64,000 nt of DNA from GCA-2720975 sp964467985 (GTDB lineage Bacteria > Planctomycetota > UBA1135 > GCA-002686595). A program made the translations under genes and the position numbers. The notes beneath the pieces are model-generated. The model was not told where the DNA came from, did no database searches, and saw only the letters and a list, made by a program, of their open reading frames with translations. Shown one piece after another: positions 1-9,626 of the stretch. The stretch is from positions 22,460 to 86,459 of the forward strand of contig CAYXTP010000016.1 of the NCBI GenBank assembly GCA_964467985.1, in the 5' to 3' direction. Within the stretch, counting starts at the first letter, position 1. The number at the start of each line of letters is the position of its first letter.

Positions 1-1610
1 GATTTCATTACGCGGTTCGGCATGGGATGCACGGCTACGTCGAAGGGGCCGGAGTCCACAATGTCGACCTGCCAGTGACCCCGTGATGTGGGCGTCCAGC
101 CCCAGTCGTCGGAGTCTAGTCGCCAGTCCTGGCGGGTCAGAACAGTGTGCGGCGCGTCGGCGTGGCCGAGCAGAATGCGCGGGGGCGCGTAGTTGTCAGG
201 CCGTGTACTAGAGACGTCTTCGAACCAGACGTCGTAGGCGCGTTGCAGATCTTCGACGACTTCGGGGAAGGTCTGGGCCAGATCCTCTTGTTCCAGAGGA
301 TCGCTGAGCATGTCGTAGAGCTCGAGGGCGCGCTCAGGGTTCTTGCCACCGAATCCACTGGGGCGCAGCAACTTCCAGCGTTGGGTGCGCAACAGGAAGT
401 GGCGGCCATGCAGGGCCTCGTCTCCGCGGTGCGCCTGGATGACCAAGCGGCGGTCCGGCCAGGAGCGCGAGGTGCCATCGAGTAGGGGCAGCAGGCTGCG
501 CCCATCGAGTGCTGCGTCCTTGGGAAGCTCGACTGAGCAGGCGTCCAATATCGTGGGCAATACGTCCACGTGGGCACTGATGCGATCACTACCACTGCCC
601 GCTTCCAAGCGTTCGGGCCAGTGGGCGAGGAAGGGCGAGCGCACTCCGCCTTCGTGCACGTGAGTTTTCATGCCGCGCATGCCAGCCACATAACGCTGGG
701 TGTTGGGGCCGTTGTCGACCATGAAGATGACGAGGGTGTTGTCCAGGACCTGCATCTCTTCCAGCGCGGCGAACAACTTGCCCATGTTCGAGTCGATGTT
801 CTCGATCATGGCGAAGATGCGCGCGAGCTTGTCCTGATCGTGCTGAGCGGGCAAAGGATGCCCCACGCTGGCCGGGAAGGCCTCGGGGGAGAGGTCCATC
901 TGCTTGTACTTCTCATACAGTTCCGGTGGTACATCTCCAAAGGGACCGTGCGGCGCGTTGGTGGCCACGTAGGCGAAGAAGGGCTGGTCGTCGGCCTGCC
1001 GCGCGCGCATGAAATCGATGGCGGCGTCGAAATAGACGTCGGTGCAGTAGCCGGAGGTCGGGGTCGGATCTCCGTTGCGAAAGAGCACGGCATCTGTGTA
1101 GTCCGATTCCGCCCCGATCGGATCACTGGGCTGTCCAATGCCTCCGCCGCGGTGCACGAGAGCCTCGTCGAACCCCTGATCCATGGCGCGCATGGGATAG
1201 CAATCACCCAAGTGCCACTTGCCAAAGATACCTGTGCCGTAACCAGCTTCTCGCAAGTACTCGGCCACCGTGCGCTCGTCGGGCTCGAGCATGGCGCGCC
1301 CGATGTAGGTATCGATTGCCCGCGTGCGCTGACACCAGCGGCCGGTCATCAATGAGGCGCGCGTCGGGGCACAAACCGGGCTGACATAGAAGGTCTCCAT
1401 GCGCGCGCTGCGCCGGGCCATGGCGTCCAGGTGAGGGGTCTGAATGACCGGGTTGCCCGCAAACCCGAAGTCTCCAAAACCTTGGTCGTCGCTCATGACG
1501 AGTACGACGTTGGGTCGCGACGCGCCGCTATCGACGGATTGAGAACGACTGTGGTTGCTCGCACACGAGCAGAGAAACACGGTCGCTAGAAGGAGGGGTG
1601 ATGTCTGCAT
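1..1610 (-). CDS. Sulfatase (arylsulfatase A-like), lipoprotein, 3' end cut by window edge
   Basis: The reading frame is open from the ATG at 1610 to the left edge (about 536 codons), so the C-terminus is missing. The N-terminus is a short hydrophobic signal ending in a possible lipobox (L-C-S-C, Cys16). NVVLVMSDDQ supplies the metal aspartates (about D41/D42). VSPVCAPTRAS holds the C-x-P-x-R formylglycine motif at C80, followed by G-K-W-H-L-G and the later DNGP element typical of family S1 sulfatases. The predicted role is hydrolysis of sulfate esters, probably on a carbohydrate, outside the cytoplasm. It lies 37 nt downstream of a second sulfatase and is the last visible gene of the minus-strand locus that begins at 9449. 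The substrate cannot be read from sequence. Confidence 0.93.
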   Translation of the reverse strand, partial: MQTSPLLLATVFLCSCASNHSRSQSVDSGASRPNVVLVMSDDQGFGDFGFAGNPVIQTPHLDAMARRSARMETFYVSPVCAPTRASLMTGRWCQRTRAIDTYIGRAMLEPDERTVAEYLREAGYGTGIFGKWHLGDCYPMRAMDQGFDEALVHRGGGIGQPSDPIGAESDYTDAVLFRNGDPTPTSGYCTDVYFDAAIDFMRARQADDQPFFAYVATNAPHGPFGDVPPELYEKYKQMDLSPEAFPASVGHPLPAQHDQDKLARIFAMIENIDSNMGKLFAALEEMQVLDNTLVIFMVDNGPNTQRYVAGMRGMKTHVHEGGVRSPFLAHWPERLEAGSGSDRISAHVDVLPTILDACSVELPKDAALDGRSLLPLLDGTSRSWPDRRLVIQAHRGDEALHGRHFLLRTQRWKLLRPSGFGGKNPERALELYDMLSDPLEQEDLAQTFPEVVEDLQRAYDVWFEDVSSTRPDNYAPPRILLGHADAPHTVLTRQDWRLDSDDWGWTPTSRGHWQVDIVDSGPFDVAVHPMPNRVMK

Positions 1611-1647
1611 GGTGGCCGGTTGAAAGAGTGACACACCAGTCTAACCG

Positions 1648-3075
1648 TCAGCGGCCCGTTTCCTCAGCACTGCCCGGCTGCACAGCGTCCATCCAGTTCG
1701 ATGGGGCGTCGATCTCTGCCAGGAGTTCGGTCATGCGCTGGGAGAGGGACGCCATGCGAGCGGAATGGGCGTCGGACCGTGCCAGATTGACGCGCTCGTC
1801 TGGATCCTCTTGGAGGTCGAATAGGGCCTCCTCAACCTGCTCGCGCCGGTAGCGCACGTACTTGTAGCGCTCAGCACAGACGGCGAGTTCCTGCGGGCCG
1901 TCCACAAATTTGCCCCAGCCGTCGATGTAGAGCAGGTCCGTGCGCCAATCCGACGCGCCGGCTTGCCACAGGGGGCGCAGGGATCGGCCCTGATAGCCGG
2001 CGGGAATGGGCGCCTGGGCCAGGTCCAACAGGGTCGGTGCAATGTCGATGTTGAGGACCAGGTCGGACAGAGAGGAAGCGGCTGCGATCTCGCGCGGGTA
2101 GCGCACCAGGAGCGGCACGTGGATCGATGGCTCGTAGGCCGTTCGCTTGCGGTAGAGGCCGTGCTCGCCCCACATGAACCCGCCGTCGCTGGTAAAGAAC
2201 AGAGCCGTGCGTTCCGCCGTTCCGTTGTCGTCAAGCCCCTTGAGTAGACGCCCCACGTTGTCATCCAGGGACAGCATCAACTGGTAGTAACCGCGCAGCG
2301 CGATTTCATGCGTCAGGCCCTCGTCGTCAAAGAAGCGATTGCGCAGGGTCGTGCGCACGCGCTGCACAAACGCGGGCAATTGCTCCAAGGGGTCCGAGGC
2401 GCTGGCGGGCAGGGGCCACTGCCGGTCCGCGAGGGACCCGCGGTGGCGCACGGGGGGTATCGGCGGCCGATGCAGGTTCTTGAGGGAGATGACCGCCATG
2501 TAGGGACCGTCGCCTTGTTCCTCGATCCACTCCAAGGCCAGATCGAAGATGCGGTCGGTGTTGAACCCCGGTAGAGCCTTGCGCTCTCCATCGATGTTGA
2601 AGACCTCGTCCATGTACTGGCCCTGGCCCTCGAAGCTGACCCAGCGGTCGAACCCGGCTTGCGGAGCGGCGTCTGGATTGGGGATGTGCCACTTGCCGAA
2701 GAATCCGGTTGTGTAGCCGGCCTGCTGCAGGAGTTCCGGAAAGCCCAGGCCGGAGGCGAGGAAGTCGGCGGCGTCTTCGTTGTTGCGGATACCGGTCTTG
2801 TGGGCGTAGCGCCCGGTGAGAATGCCGGCGCGTGCGGGGCAACACAGGGAAGTGGTGACGTACGCGCGCTCGAAGAAGGCGCCCTCGGCCGCGATGCGAT
2901 CCAGGCTCGGAGTCTGAACGACCTCGCCACCCGCGCAAGAGAGGGTGTCGAAGCGTTGGTCGTCCGTGAGCACGAGCAGCATGTTGGGGCGCTCGTCCAC
3001 GACAGACTGGCCGCATGCGGGGAGCAGGGCGAGCAGGAGCAACCAGGCGTTCCTTCCAGAGCAAAGGGGCTTCAA
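1648..3075 (-). CDS. Sulfatase, predicted lipoprotein (TTG start)
   Basis: A 475-residue S1-type sulfatase. The start chosen is TTG at 3075, which overlaps the stop of the upstream oxidoreductase (TTGA). It gives a classical lipoprotein signal MKPLCSG...LLLLALLPAC with lipid-attachment Cys21; no ATG gives a signal peptide. Motifs are NMLLVLTDDQ (metal Asp), TTSLCCPARAGILTGR with C-C-P-A-R as the formylglycine site (C78), GKWHIP and later TSDGGFMWGEHG. The C-terminal part keeps the family pattern DLQEDPDERVN. It is translationally coupled to the Gfo/Idh gene, which suggests desulfation and sugar oxidation belong to one degradative pathway. Maturation would need a formylglycine-generating enzyme or anSME not present here. 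Confidence 0.92.
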   Translation of the reverse strand: MKPLCSGRNAWLLLLALLPACGQSVVDERPNMLLVLTDDQRFDTLSCAGGEVVQTPSLDRIAAEGAFFERAYVTTSLCCPARAGILTGRYAHKTGIRNNEDAADFLASGLGFPELLQQAGYTTGFFGKWHIPNPDAAPQAGFDRWVSFEGQGQYMDEVFNIDGERKALPGFNTDRIFDLALEWIEEQGDGPYMAVISLKNLHRPPIPPVRHRGSLADRQWPLPASASDPLEQLPAFVQRVRTTLRNRFFDDEGLTHEIALRGYYQLMLSLDDNVGRLLKGLDDNGTAERTALFFTSDGGFMWGEHGLYRKRTAYEPSIHVPLLVRYPREIAAASSLSDLVLNIDIAPTLLDLAQAPIPAGYQGRSLRPLWQAGASDWRTDLLYIDGWGKFVDGPQELAVCAERYKYVRYRREQVEEALFDLQEDPDERVNLARSDAHSARMASLSQRMTELLAEIDAPSNWMDAVQPGSAEETGR

Positions 3076-4259
3076 GTCAAACTCACCCGCCGACCTTCGG
3101 CTGCCGAGACGTAGCCCGAGTAGATGATGCGAGTCACTTGCAGCCCCAGTTCCCCGTTGGATGCAGTGGGTCGACCTTCGGCCACCGCGGCAACGAACTC
3201 GTCGCACATGGCCTGGTGTCCCGAGGACCAGTCCTCGTCGGGGATGGGTGTGTTCCAACCGGCCTGGGTGCTGGCCTTCTCCATCACATATTCATCACCA
3301 AACGCGCCTTCTTCGGTGGCGTAGGAGCGCAGCAGGTCGTTGGGCGAGAGGTTGACCTCGAACTGGCAGGTAGAGGCCAAGATCTTCAGCCGGCTCTCCA
3401 TGCCACCCAACTGATTGTCCGAACCAATCGCGACGGCGCGTGTGCCGTCGGAGAACCGAATGGTCAAGCAGCCCCAATTCTCCACGTCCACCCAGCCGGT
3501 AGCGATCTTGGGTTCGGCGCCCGCCGATGCGGCACGCGACAGGTCCGCGACCTCGCAATTCACTTCAACAGGTACGATGGCCTCACCACGCGCCTCGCCC
3601 TCTACCCGCTTGAGAGCCACCATGGCGCCAATTGGGTGGGCGGCAAGCCGAATCAGCGCGCCTCCCCCGTTGTAGCGCCAAAGTTTCGCGTAGGGCGTGT
3701 GCGATCCCGAGTGGGTCTCCCAGCCGCGCATCTCCAAGACAACCGCGCCCGAAGAACGCAGCATCTGTTGCGCGCGCAGGAAGGCCGGTGCATGGACCCA
3801 GTTCTCGCCGTACATAAGTTGCACGCCTGCCTCGCGGGCGCTGTCCACCATGGCCTGGGCGTCCGCCAGAGCCACTCTCAACATGGCGGGGCGCGGGGTG
3901 GCCGAGACGTCACTGTCGCTTGCGTCCGCTGGCAGGTCTTGACCGACGTAAGCGGTTAGGGGCTTGGTGCAAACGATGTGCTTGCCGGCAGCCGCCGCCT
4001 TCAATGCAAAGGGCCGGTGCAGATGATTGGGGACGCAGAGATCGACAATCTGAACTCGGGGCAGGGCAAGTAACTCGTCCAGGCCGGCGCAAACGGTTCC
4101 GATTCCATTGGTCTTTGCGTAGGCCTCGCTGCGTTCCGCGGTGCGCGAGGTCACGGCCTCGATGCGCGCCCCCCGGGTGCGGCCGTAGCAGCGTGCCCGA
4201 GTCTGTGCGAGGAAACCTGCACCGACGATCCCTACGCCGATCTGTTGTGTGTCAGTCAT
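3072..4259 (-). CDS. Gfo/Idh/MocA family NAD(P)-dependent oxidoreductase
   Basis: A 395-residue cytoplasmic oxidoreductase. The N-terminal Rossmann fold begins IGVGIVGAGFLAQ (GxGxxA, about residues 8-19). The family EKP motif appears as C-T-K-P around K99. A C-terminal alpha/beta sheet domain with glycine-rich stretches follows. The ATG at 4259 overlaps the stop of the nucleotidyltransferase gene by 8 nt, and the gene's own TGA overlaps the start of the sulfatase. Family members oxidise sugars, inositols or sugar nucleotides, and several planctomycete glycan loci contain one. In this context a uronate or sugar released from a sulfated glycan is a reasonable but unproven substrate. Confidence 0.9.
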   Translation of the reverse strand: MTDTQQIGVGIVGAGFLAQTRARCYGRTRGARIEAVTSRTAERSEAYAKTNGIGTVCAGLDELLALPRVQIVDLCVPNHLHRPFALKAAAAGKHIVCTKPLTAYVGQDLPADASDSDVSATPRPAMLRVALADAQAMVDSAREAGVQLMYGENWVHAPAFLRAQQMLRSSGAVVLEMRGWETHSGSHTPYAKLWRYNGGGALIRLAAHPIGAMVALKRVEGEARGEAIVPVEVNCEVADLSRAASAGAEPKIATGWVDVENWGCLTIRFSDGTRAVAIGSDNQLGGMESRLKILASTCQFEVNLSPNDLLRSYATEEGAFGDEYVMEKASTQAGWNTPIPDEDWSSGHQAMCDEFVAAVAEGRPTASNGELGLQVTRIIYSGYVSAAEGRRVSLT

Positions 4260-4995
4260 CTTGGGAGAAAGCGATACGCGCGCGTTCCAGGGTCTCGAGG
4301 TTTCCGATGTCGTGGAAGGCACCCGTTATGCGTGCCGCGGCCATTGGCTGGTGGTCGTGCAGCCACTCCAAGAAGTACCCGGGTGCATCGAGATTGTGGT
4401 TCTCTGAGGCGTACTGTGCCAGTTCACTACGGATGGATCCGCAGAAGAAGTAGAGGCAAACAGCACTCAAATTGGACTGTGGATCGCTGGGTTTCTCTCG
4501 AAAGGACAGCAAGCTGCCATCAGCGGCCAGGCAAACCTCGCTGAAACGGCCAGGGGGGACGGGCTCGGGAACCTCCCTCACGAGTAGTAGGGTGCGGGGC
4601 TCCTGGGCAAACCGCTCGGCGAAGGGCACCAGGCTGAAGTCGATCAAGTTGTCGCCGGCGACGACCAAGATCGGTGCCTCGCTGTCCGACAACGACTCGA
4701 TTCCCAAGGCCATGTCCGCTACCGCGCCCAATCGGTTTTCATTGGTGTCTGTTCCGTCGCTCAATACGTGCAGAGGAACCCGTGCGCCATACGCTCGCGC
4801 CCACTCTTCGAATGGCTGCTGGAAGCGATCATTGGTCACCACGACGACCTCGTCGATGCCCTCTAGATCCAGCACGCGGTCGAGCAAGCGGCTGAGCGCG
4901 GGTTGGCCGCCCACGTCCAGCAGGGGCTTGGGCCAGTTGCGAGTGAGGGGGTAGAGCCGGCTGGCAAAACCCGCGGCCAGGACAACGGCTTTCAC
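4252..4995 (-). CDS. Sugar-phosphate nucleotidyltransferase (GTG start)
   Basis: A 247-residue nucleotidyl transferase of the RmlA/GlmU-N type. The N-terminus KAVVLAAGFASRLYPLT followed by PKPLLDVGG is the nucleotide-binding signature, and VVAGDNLIDF supplies the catalytic GD. The GTG at 4995 shares bases with the TGA of the preceding kinase gene (GTGA), so the two are translationally coupled. Kinase plus nucleotidyltransferase is the classical salvage pair that makes a sugar 1-phosphate and then an NDP-sugar. With the upstream glucuronokinase-like protein the likely product would be UDP-glucuronate or a related NDP-uronate (inference). No C-terminal hexapeptide acyltransferase domain is present. 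Confidence 0.88.
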   Translation of the reverse strand: MKAVVLAAGFASRLYPLTRNWPKPLLDVGGQPALSRLLDRVLDLEGIDEVVVVTNDRFQQPFEEWARAYGARVPLHVLSDGTDTNENRLGAVADMALGIESLSDSEAPILVVAGDNLIDFSLVPFAERFAQEPRTLLLVREVPEPVPPGRFSEVCLAADGSLLSFREKPSDPQSNLSAVCLYFFCGSIRSELAQYASENHNLDAPGYFLEWLHDHQPMAAARITGAFHDIGNLETLERARIAFSQDD

Positions 4996-5981
4996 TGTCC
5001 GCTTCCCCCGCCGTGAACCTGCGGGAACAGGGCGCCCCAACCGGCTTGGCTGGCGGCTTGGGCCAGGCGGCCGAGTACGGCGCTGTCTGTGTGGACGAAC
5101 AGCACGGCGCCACCGGAGCCGCAGAGTTTTGCGGCGGCGCCTACGTTGCGGCCGAGAGCGATGAGCTCCTGGTCCTTGGGAGCGATCTCGAACACCGAGC
5201 TGCGCAGTTCGAAATTGCGGTCGACCAGAGTCATCAGCCGCGAGCCGTCCCCGGCTTGGAGGGCGGCGACACCCTGAACCACGAGCTCGGGCAACTCCCC
5301 CATCACCTCCTGAACCACAGCGTCTCCATTGCGCCAACGCTCCAAGACCCCGGAGTGGGCGTCCCCGGAAGCCCGACCGGGTTCGGGATCCCAAGCGACC
5401 AACACGGGCGGCAGGATCTCTGGGTCGAGCCGCAGCACACTTGGCTCGGGCGTCGAGAAGTCCATCGCCAGCAATCCGCGATGGGCTTGCAGCACGCGAT
5501 CTTGCGGACCCGCGACAAGGCCCAACTCTCCCGTTTCGGCTTCCTGCGCGATGCGGGCTAGGACTTCTGGCTCAAGACTCAGGCCGAAGTAGGAGGCTAG
5601 GGCGCGCAGGGCTGCCACGATGATGCCACTCGAACCGGACAGTCCGACCTGCCGTGGAATATCCGTCTCAAACCGCATGCTGAGGCCCCGAGTCTCCCTT
5701 TCGAGTTGAGGCTGTGCACGCACGAGGCGTTTGAGGGCAGCGGCCAACAACTCAGCTCCACCGCTTCCCGACTTGGGTTCGAGTGCGGTGGCAAGGGGCG
5801 CACCCACTGCACAACGCAGGGGGTCATGGGCCCCGTGAAACTCCAAGCCCTGCGCTGTATCCAAGAACACGTGCGCGCTGAAGTCCTCGAAGGTGAAACC
5901 GAGCACGCGACCGCCATAGAGGTCGGATGGATTGCCCAATAGACCCACACGAGGGTGGGCCTGAGTCGTGATCGTCGTCAT
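4992..5981 (-). CDS. GHMP kinase, glucuronokinase-like
   Basis: A 329-residue GHMP kinase. The opening VGLLGNPSDLYGG closely resembles the N-terminus of plant glucuronokinases and differs from galactokinase. Motif 2 is VGLSGSSGIIVAAL (ATP-binding glycine loop) and motif 3 is KLCGSGGAVLF. The chosen ATG at 5981 puts this opening about ten residues from the N-terminus; a GTG at 6026 in the same frame would add 15 residues of no obvious value. It sits between the secreted prenyltransferase-repeat protein and the nucleotidyltransferase, with a GTGA overlap to the latter. Predicted role: phosphorylation of a free uronic acid or sugar at C1. Specificity is inferred from the N-terminal motif and neighbours only. 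Confidence 0.85.
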   Translation of the reverse strand: MTTITTQAHPRVGLLGNPSDLYGGRVLGFTFEDFSAHVFLDTAQGLEFHGAHDPLRCAVGAPLATALEPKSGSGGAELLAAALKRLVRAQPQLERETRGLSMRFETDIPRQVGLSGSSGIIVAALRALASYFGLSLEPEVLARIAQEAETGELGLVAGPQDRVLQAHRGLLAMDFSTPEPSVLRLDPEILPPVLVAWDPEPGRASGDAHSGVLERWRNGDAVVQEVMGELPELVVQGVAALQAGDGSRLMTLVDRNFELRSSVFEIAPKDQELIALGRNVGAAAKLCGSGGAVLFVHTDSAVLGRLAQAASQAGWGALFPQVHGGGSGQ

Positions 5982-6041
5982 GGGAAGGTAGGCGCGTTGG
6001 GCGGGTTCGATGCCCCGAAAGTCCACAAGCGAGGAGGCTCT

Positions 6042-9000
6042 CTAGCGCCCTTTGAGTTGCAACTCCACCTCAGCAAATCCGACCCCGGTCAGGCCCGGTT
6101 CGGTCCCCTCGGTCTGCCCGACGATGCGGATGCTCAAGCTGCGCAGCTTTTGGGGTTTGCCCAGGTAGACCGGGGTCTTGGTCAGGCGGCCCGGCCGGAG
6201 AGTGGCGATGAGCGGACTGCCGCGGCCGTTGAGCGTGATCTCGACACGTGACGCCAAGTTGTGGCGACTGGGATGCTCGCGCAGAATGCGAGTGGGGCTA
6301 AGGAGAATCACATCTGCGCGCACAGGGCGCGTGAGCTCGATTCGAAGTTCAGGTGCGCGGTCCCCGTCCTGGCTGACCCAGCTCCGAACCTGGTTGTTAT
6401 CCACTGCCCGCGTCGCTTCCCAACCCGGCTGGGCAGAGGAGGCCTCTACGCTCTCGACCTTGCCGGCCATGAGGTTGCGTGTGGAATCCGTCGCGTAGTC
6501 GAGCATCTCTGGATCGAGAGCGGCCGTAATGTCCAATGCCAGAGGTTGGGAGTCTATGGCGACTGACTCGCCTGTAACTTCGTCCAGAAGGTGGACCCGG
6601 GCCCAAACGTCGTACTGGCCGGGACGCGGCATGCGCAGTCTGGCTGCGTACCTTTCTCCGCGTTGTGCCTTGGTCGGGTTGCCGTCTACAGAGGCCAAAC
6701 GTTTGGCGTCCAAGAGGGATAGGTCCACGGACCGTCCGGCAGGTGAGTTCTTGGCGTGCACAGCAATCAGGTTGCGGCCCGCAACCAGCAGCTCGCGCAG
6801 TTCTGCCGAACCCAGGATGGGCTCGAACCCGCCCGTCTCCCAATCGCCTTCGAACGCCAGCTCGCCGTTGATGTAGAGGGCGAAAGCGCCATCCTCGGCG
6901 GGCTGCCGACCCTTGTCCTTGGACAATTCCCATTCGGGACTGCCCGACGCGAGATCACGCGCGTGTCGGAAGTCGCTCTTGGACCTGGCCAGATAGATCG
7001 AATCGAAGTCGGCGGGGCCCCCATCCATGGCCGTGAGGGCCAGCCCGGTGAGGCGCCCGTCCCGACCCAGGTCTCTCCAAAGGTCGCGGGTCACAACAGT
7101 CCAACGTGTGGGCGCTTTGGCGGTGATTTGAATCGCCGGGTTGAAGGAGACCTGATTCTTGCCCGCGAAGTAACGAACGGCCTGACCCCAATTGCCATCC
7201 ATTGAGAGCTGGATCATCACGTTGTTTTCAGGCTTGCGCCAGGCGAACTGAATGAAGCGGTATTCGCCTTCTGTTGGCTTGGCCCGGATGGGAAAGCCCC
7301 AACCGGGAATGCGTAGGGTCTCTCGCTGCCTGGGTGTGACGTGCAGATAGCGTTCTCCGCTTGCCGCGTCTCCGTTCTTGTCCTGAACCTGTCCCGAGCC
7401 GCCGGTGAGCAACTCTCCAAAGCCTTCTTCCTCGTCGTAGATCTTGAGCAGTGTGCCCTGTACCTCAGCGTCTCCTGCCCCGGACCCAAAGTTGAACATC
7501 AGCTTCGGATCTGTCAGCTCATCGGGCTCGAGCTTCAGTTCCTTGCGCAGCCAAAGGCCCGGGCTCTTCCAGGATGTGCCCACAGCAAGCCGCTTCGAGT
7601 CTTTGCGCCCAAATGCCCCGAGGCCACTCTTCCAGCCCCGCGTGTCGAATCCGGGTCGGGCCCAGCCATCGCCCGGCGCCTTGGTTGTGTAGACCCACTC
7701 GGTACCGCCCTGGCGACTGTCTGCCAAGAGCACGCCCCCGTCCGTCAAGTAGTCCACGCGCGCAACGCGCAGACCGACGCCTTCCTCGCCTTCGAAGACG
7801 TACTTGTCCATCAATTTGTCGCCAAAGGACGAGACCCACAGGGTGATTGGGCTGTCCCCCGCCGCGCGCAAAGAGATGTCTGTTTCCGGGTTGTCGTCGC
7901 CATAGGTGACAGCCGAGCGACCGCCGCCGGGTCCCGAACTCGGCGACGAGGCGCGGTTCAAGAAGAGCAGACAGTAGGAAGTGGTCGAGTGGGTGCGGCC
8001 CCAGGGGTCGCCCCAATTTCCTTTGCCCGTCTGCTGCTTGATGATCTGCCGAGCTCCATCGCGATACCAATTCTGACCGTTCAGAGTCTCGACCTCGGCA
8101 AATGCCCCCACACGCTCAATGCCATACATGTAGTAGTGAAACCACGCGTTGTTTTGATGACCCAGGTTTGTGGTGGGAGAAAAATTGCGATCCAACCAAC
8201 CGAGCCCGGAACGTTGTGCGACTTCGACCTCGCGGGCGAGGCCGCCGGATAGATGTGGCAGGCACAGGGAGAGAACCGTGACTCCCGCGGCGGACATCGA
8301 TCCCGTAGCTCCCCCTCCCGGCCCGTACCCGAACCCACCCTCGCTCGTCTGGTAATTCATGACGCGGCCGGCGAGACGTTCCCAGGCCGGCGGCGGAACC
8401 TCCAATCCCAGTTGGGTCGCCGCCCAGAGTCCGAGCGCCCCATACTGCGTGTTCGAGAGATCCCGATGCCCTGCGCTGGGATTCCCGTGGCTCCCGGGAT
8501 AGCCCCAGTCCCCCACTTGCCAGTCCAGGAGTTCGTCCAGGATCCCGGCTGCATGGTCCTTCCAGCGTTCCTTGTCCGCCGCTACAAAAGCCATGAGTTG
8601 GGTGCCGGCCTCGTAGGTGTAGCGCGGGGGCCGCGCTTGCAAGTATGCGAGAGCTCGGCGCACGGCCTGGTGGTTCTTGGGTACGCCCGACTTCATGAGG
8701 GCGTAGACGGCAAGAGCCGTTCCACCCGTTACGTAACGATCCTGCTGGTCGGCCCACGAGCCATCCAATTCCTGTTCGTTGAGCAGGAACTGCACTCCCT
8801 TGTCGATGGCATTGTTGATGCCGATCTGGGTCTTGCCCCAGGCTGCCGCTTCGCCCTTGGCGGAGGAATTCTGATCGCCGGAAGCTGAGATGCGAAAGCA
8901 CCCCAAGGAGCGCGAAGCTCCCGTGTTGAATTCCAGGTCCAAGACGAGCGTGCGTCGTCCTCTCCCTAGCACCTCTTCAAACTGCACGACGAGTTCTTGC

Positions 9001-9449
9001 GGGCCGCGCCCCGGGCCCGGACTCCAGGCCGTGTTCTCGCGAGCGTCGATGGCGGCACCGGCTGGCCAGCCAACGCCGGAGTCGCTGGCTGTTGGGTTGA
9101 GGAGAGTTATCCAGCGTGACCCGCGCCCGACCACGGAACGCACGCGCAGCTCGCTCAGGGCGTAGTTGCCTTCCAGGTCGTGGCCAGGCCCTTGTCCCGG
9201 CAGGGACTCGTGGGCAAGTGTCTCGATCCGCAGCGCCCCAACAGCTTCCATATCCAGTGGGCACTCGACGCGGAATCGGGTCAGCCCTGGCGCCGCTTCG
9301 ACCAAGACCGACCCATCGTCCTGGACGACGGCTTTCCCGCCCGGTTCGATTTGAACCGAGTCTGGGGGTAGAACAACCCACTCCTGGGCGTCTAGCGGGG
9401 CACACAGGAGCACACCGAGCAGGAAGCATGACCACCGCATTGGAGACAT
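6042..9449 (-). CDS. Large secreted protein: prenyltransferase/squalene-oxidase-like repeats plus discoidin-like C-terminus
   Basis: A 1135-residue protein. The ATG at 9449 gives a signal peptide (MSPMRWSCFLLGVLLC, cleavage likely near PLDA-Q). Residues of about 30-190 form a beta-rich region. Residues of about 200-490 hold repeated alpha-helical units of the prenyltransferase/squalene cyclase type (GVQFLLNEQELDGSW, Q-x-x-G-G-F-G-Y-like elements), a fold common in planctomycete secreted proteins that do not cyclise terpenes. The C-terminal half contains beta-sandwich regions, one with ALYINGELAFEGDW, and ends in an F5/8 type C-like domain (SSAQPGWEATRAVDNN). It is probably a surface or periplasmic polysaccharide-binding or adhesion protein. 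It is first in the minus-strand sulfatase/kinase locus. A TATCGG element at 9464-9469 may be its promoter. Confidence 0.8.
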   Translation of the reverse strand: MSPMRWSCFLLGVLLCAPLDAQEWVVLPPDSVQIEPGGKAVVQDDGSVLVEAAPGLTRFRVECPLDMEAVGALRIETLAHESLPGQGPGHDLEGNYALSELRVRSVVGRGSRWITLLNPTASDSGVGWPAGAAIDARENTAWSPGPGRGPQELVVQFEEVLGRGRRTLVLDLEFNTGASRSLGCFRISASGDQNSSAKGEAAAWGKTQIGINNAIDKGVQFLLNEQELDGSWADQQDRYVTGGTALAVYALMKSGVPKNHQAVRRALAYLQARPPRYTYEAGTQLMAFVAADKERWKDHAAGILDELLDWQVGDWGYPGSHGNPSAGHRDLSNTQYGALGLWAATQLGLEVPPPAWERLAGRVMNYQTSEGGFGYGPGGGATGSMSAAGVTVLSLCLPHLSGGLAREVEVAQRSGLGWLDRNFSPTTNLGHQNNAWFHYYMYGIERVGAFAEVETLNGQNWYRDGARQIIKQQTGKGNWGDPWGRTHSTTSYCLLFLNRASSPSSGPGGGRSAVTYGDDNPETDISLRAAGDSPITLWVSSFGDKLMDKYVFEGEEGVGLRVARVDYLTDGGVLLADSRQGGTEWVYTTKAPGDGWARPGFDTRGWKSGLGAFGRKDSKRLAVGTSWKSPGLWLRKELKLEPDELTDPKLMFNFGSGAGDAEVQGTLLKIYDEEEGFGELLTGGSGQVQDKNGDAASGERYLHVTPRQRETLRIPGWGFPIRAKPTEGEYRFIQFAWRKPENNVMIQLSMDGNWGQAVRYFAGKNQVSFNPAIQITAKAPTRWTVVTRDLWRDLGRDGRLTGLALTAMDGGPADFDSIYLARSKSDFRHARDLASGSPEWELSKDKGRQPAEDGAFALYINGELAFEGDWETGGFEPILGSAELRELLVAGRNLIAVHAKNSPAGRSVDLSLLDAKRLASVDGNPTKAQRGERYAARLRMPRPGQYDVWARVHLLDEVTGESVAIDSQPLALDITAALDPEMLDYATDSTRNLMAGKVESVEASSAQPGWEATRAVDNNQVRSWVSQDGDRAPELRIELTRPVRADVILLSPTRILREHPSRHNLASRVEITLNGRGSPLIATLRPGRLTKTPVYLGKPQKLRSLSIRIVGQTEGTEPGLTGVGFAEVELQLKGR

Positions 9450-9626
9450 GATAATGGGCCATCCCGATAGGGGAGGATGGAATCTCAAGGCCAGGACCCT
9501 AAAACTCGATGAAACAGGCAGCCTCGGCCCGCCTCCAGCTTGCCGCCGTGAACTCTCCAGGAAGCACCTAGGGGCCAAGCCCGCAATACCCAGACTTGTG
9601 TGCCGAGCACGCCCCACCTGATCGAC

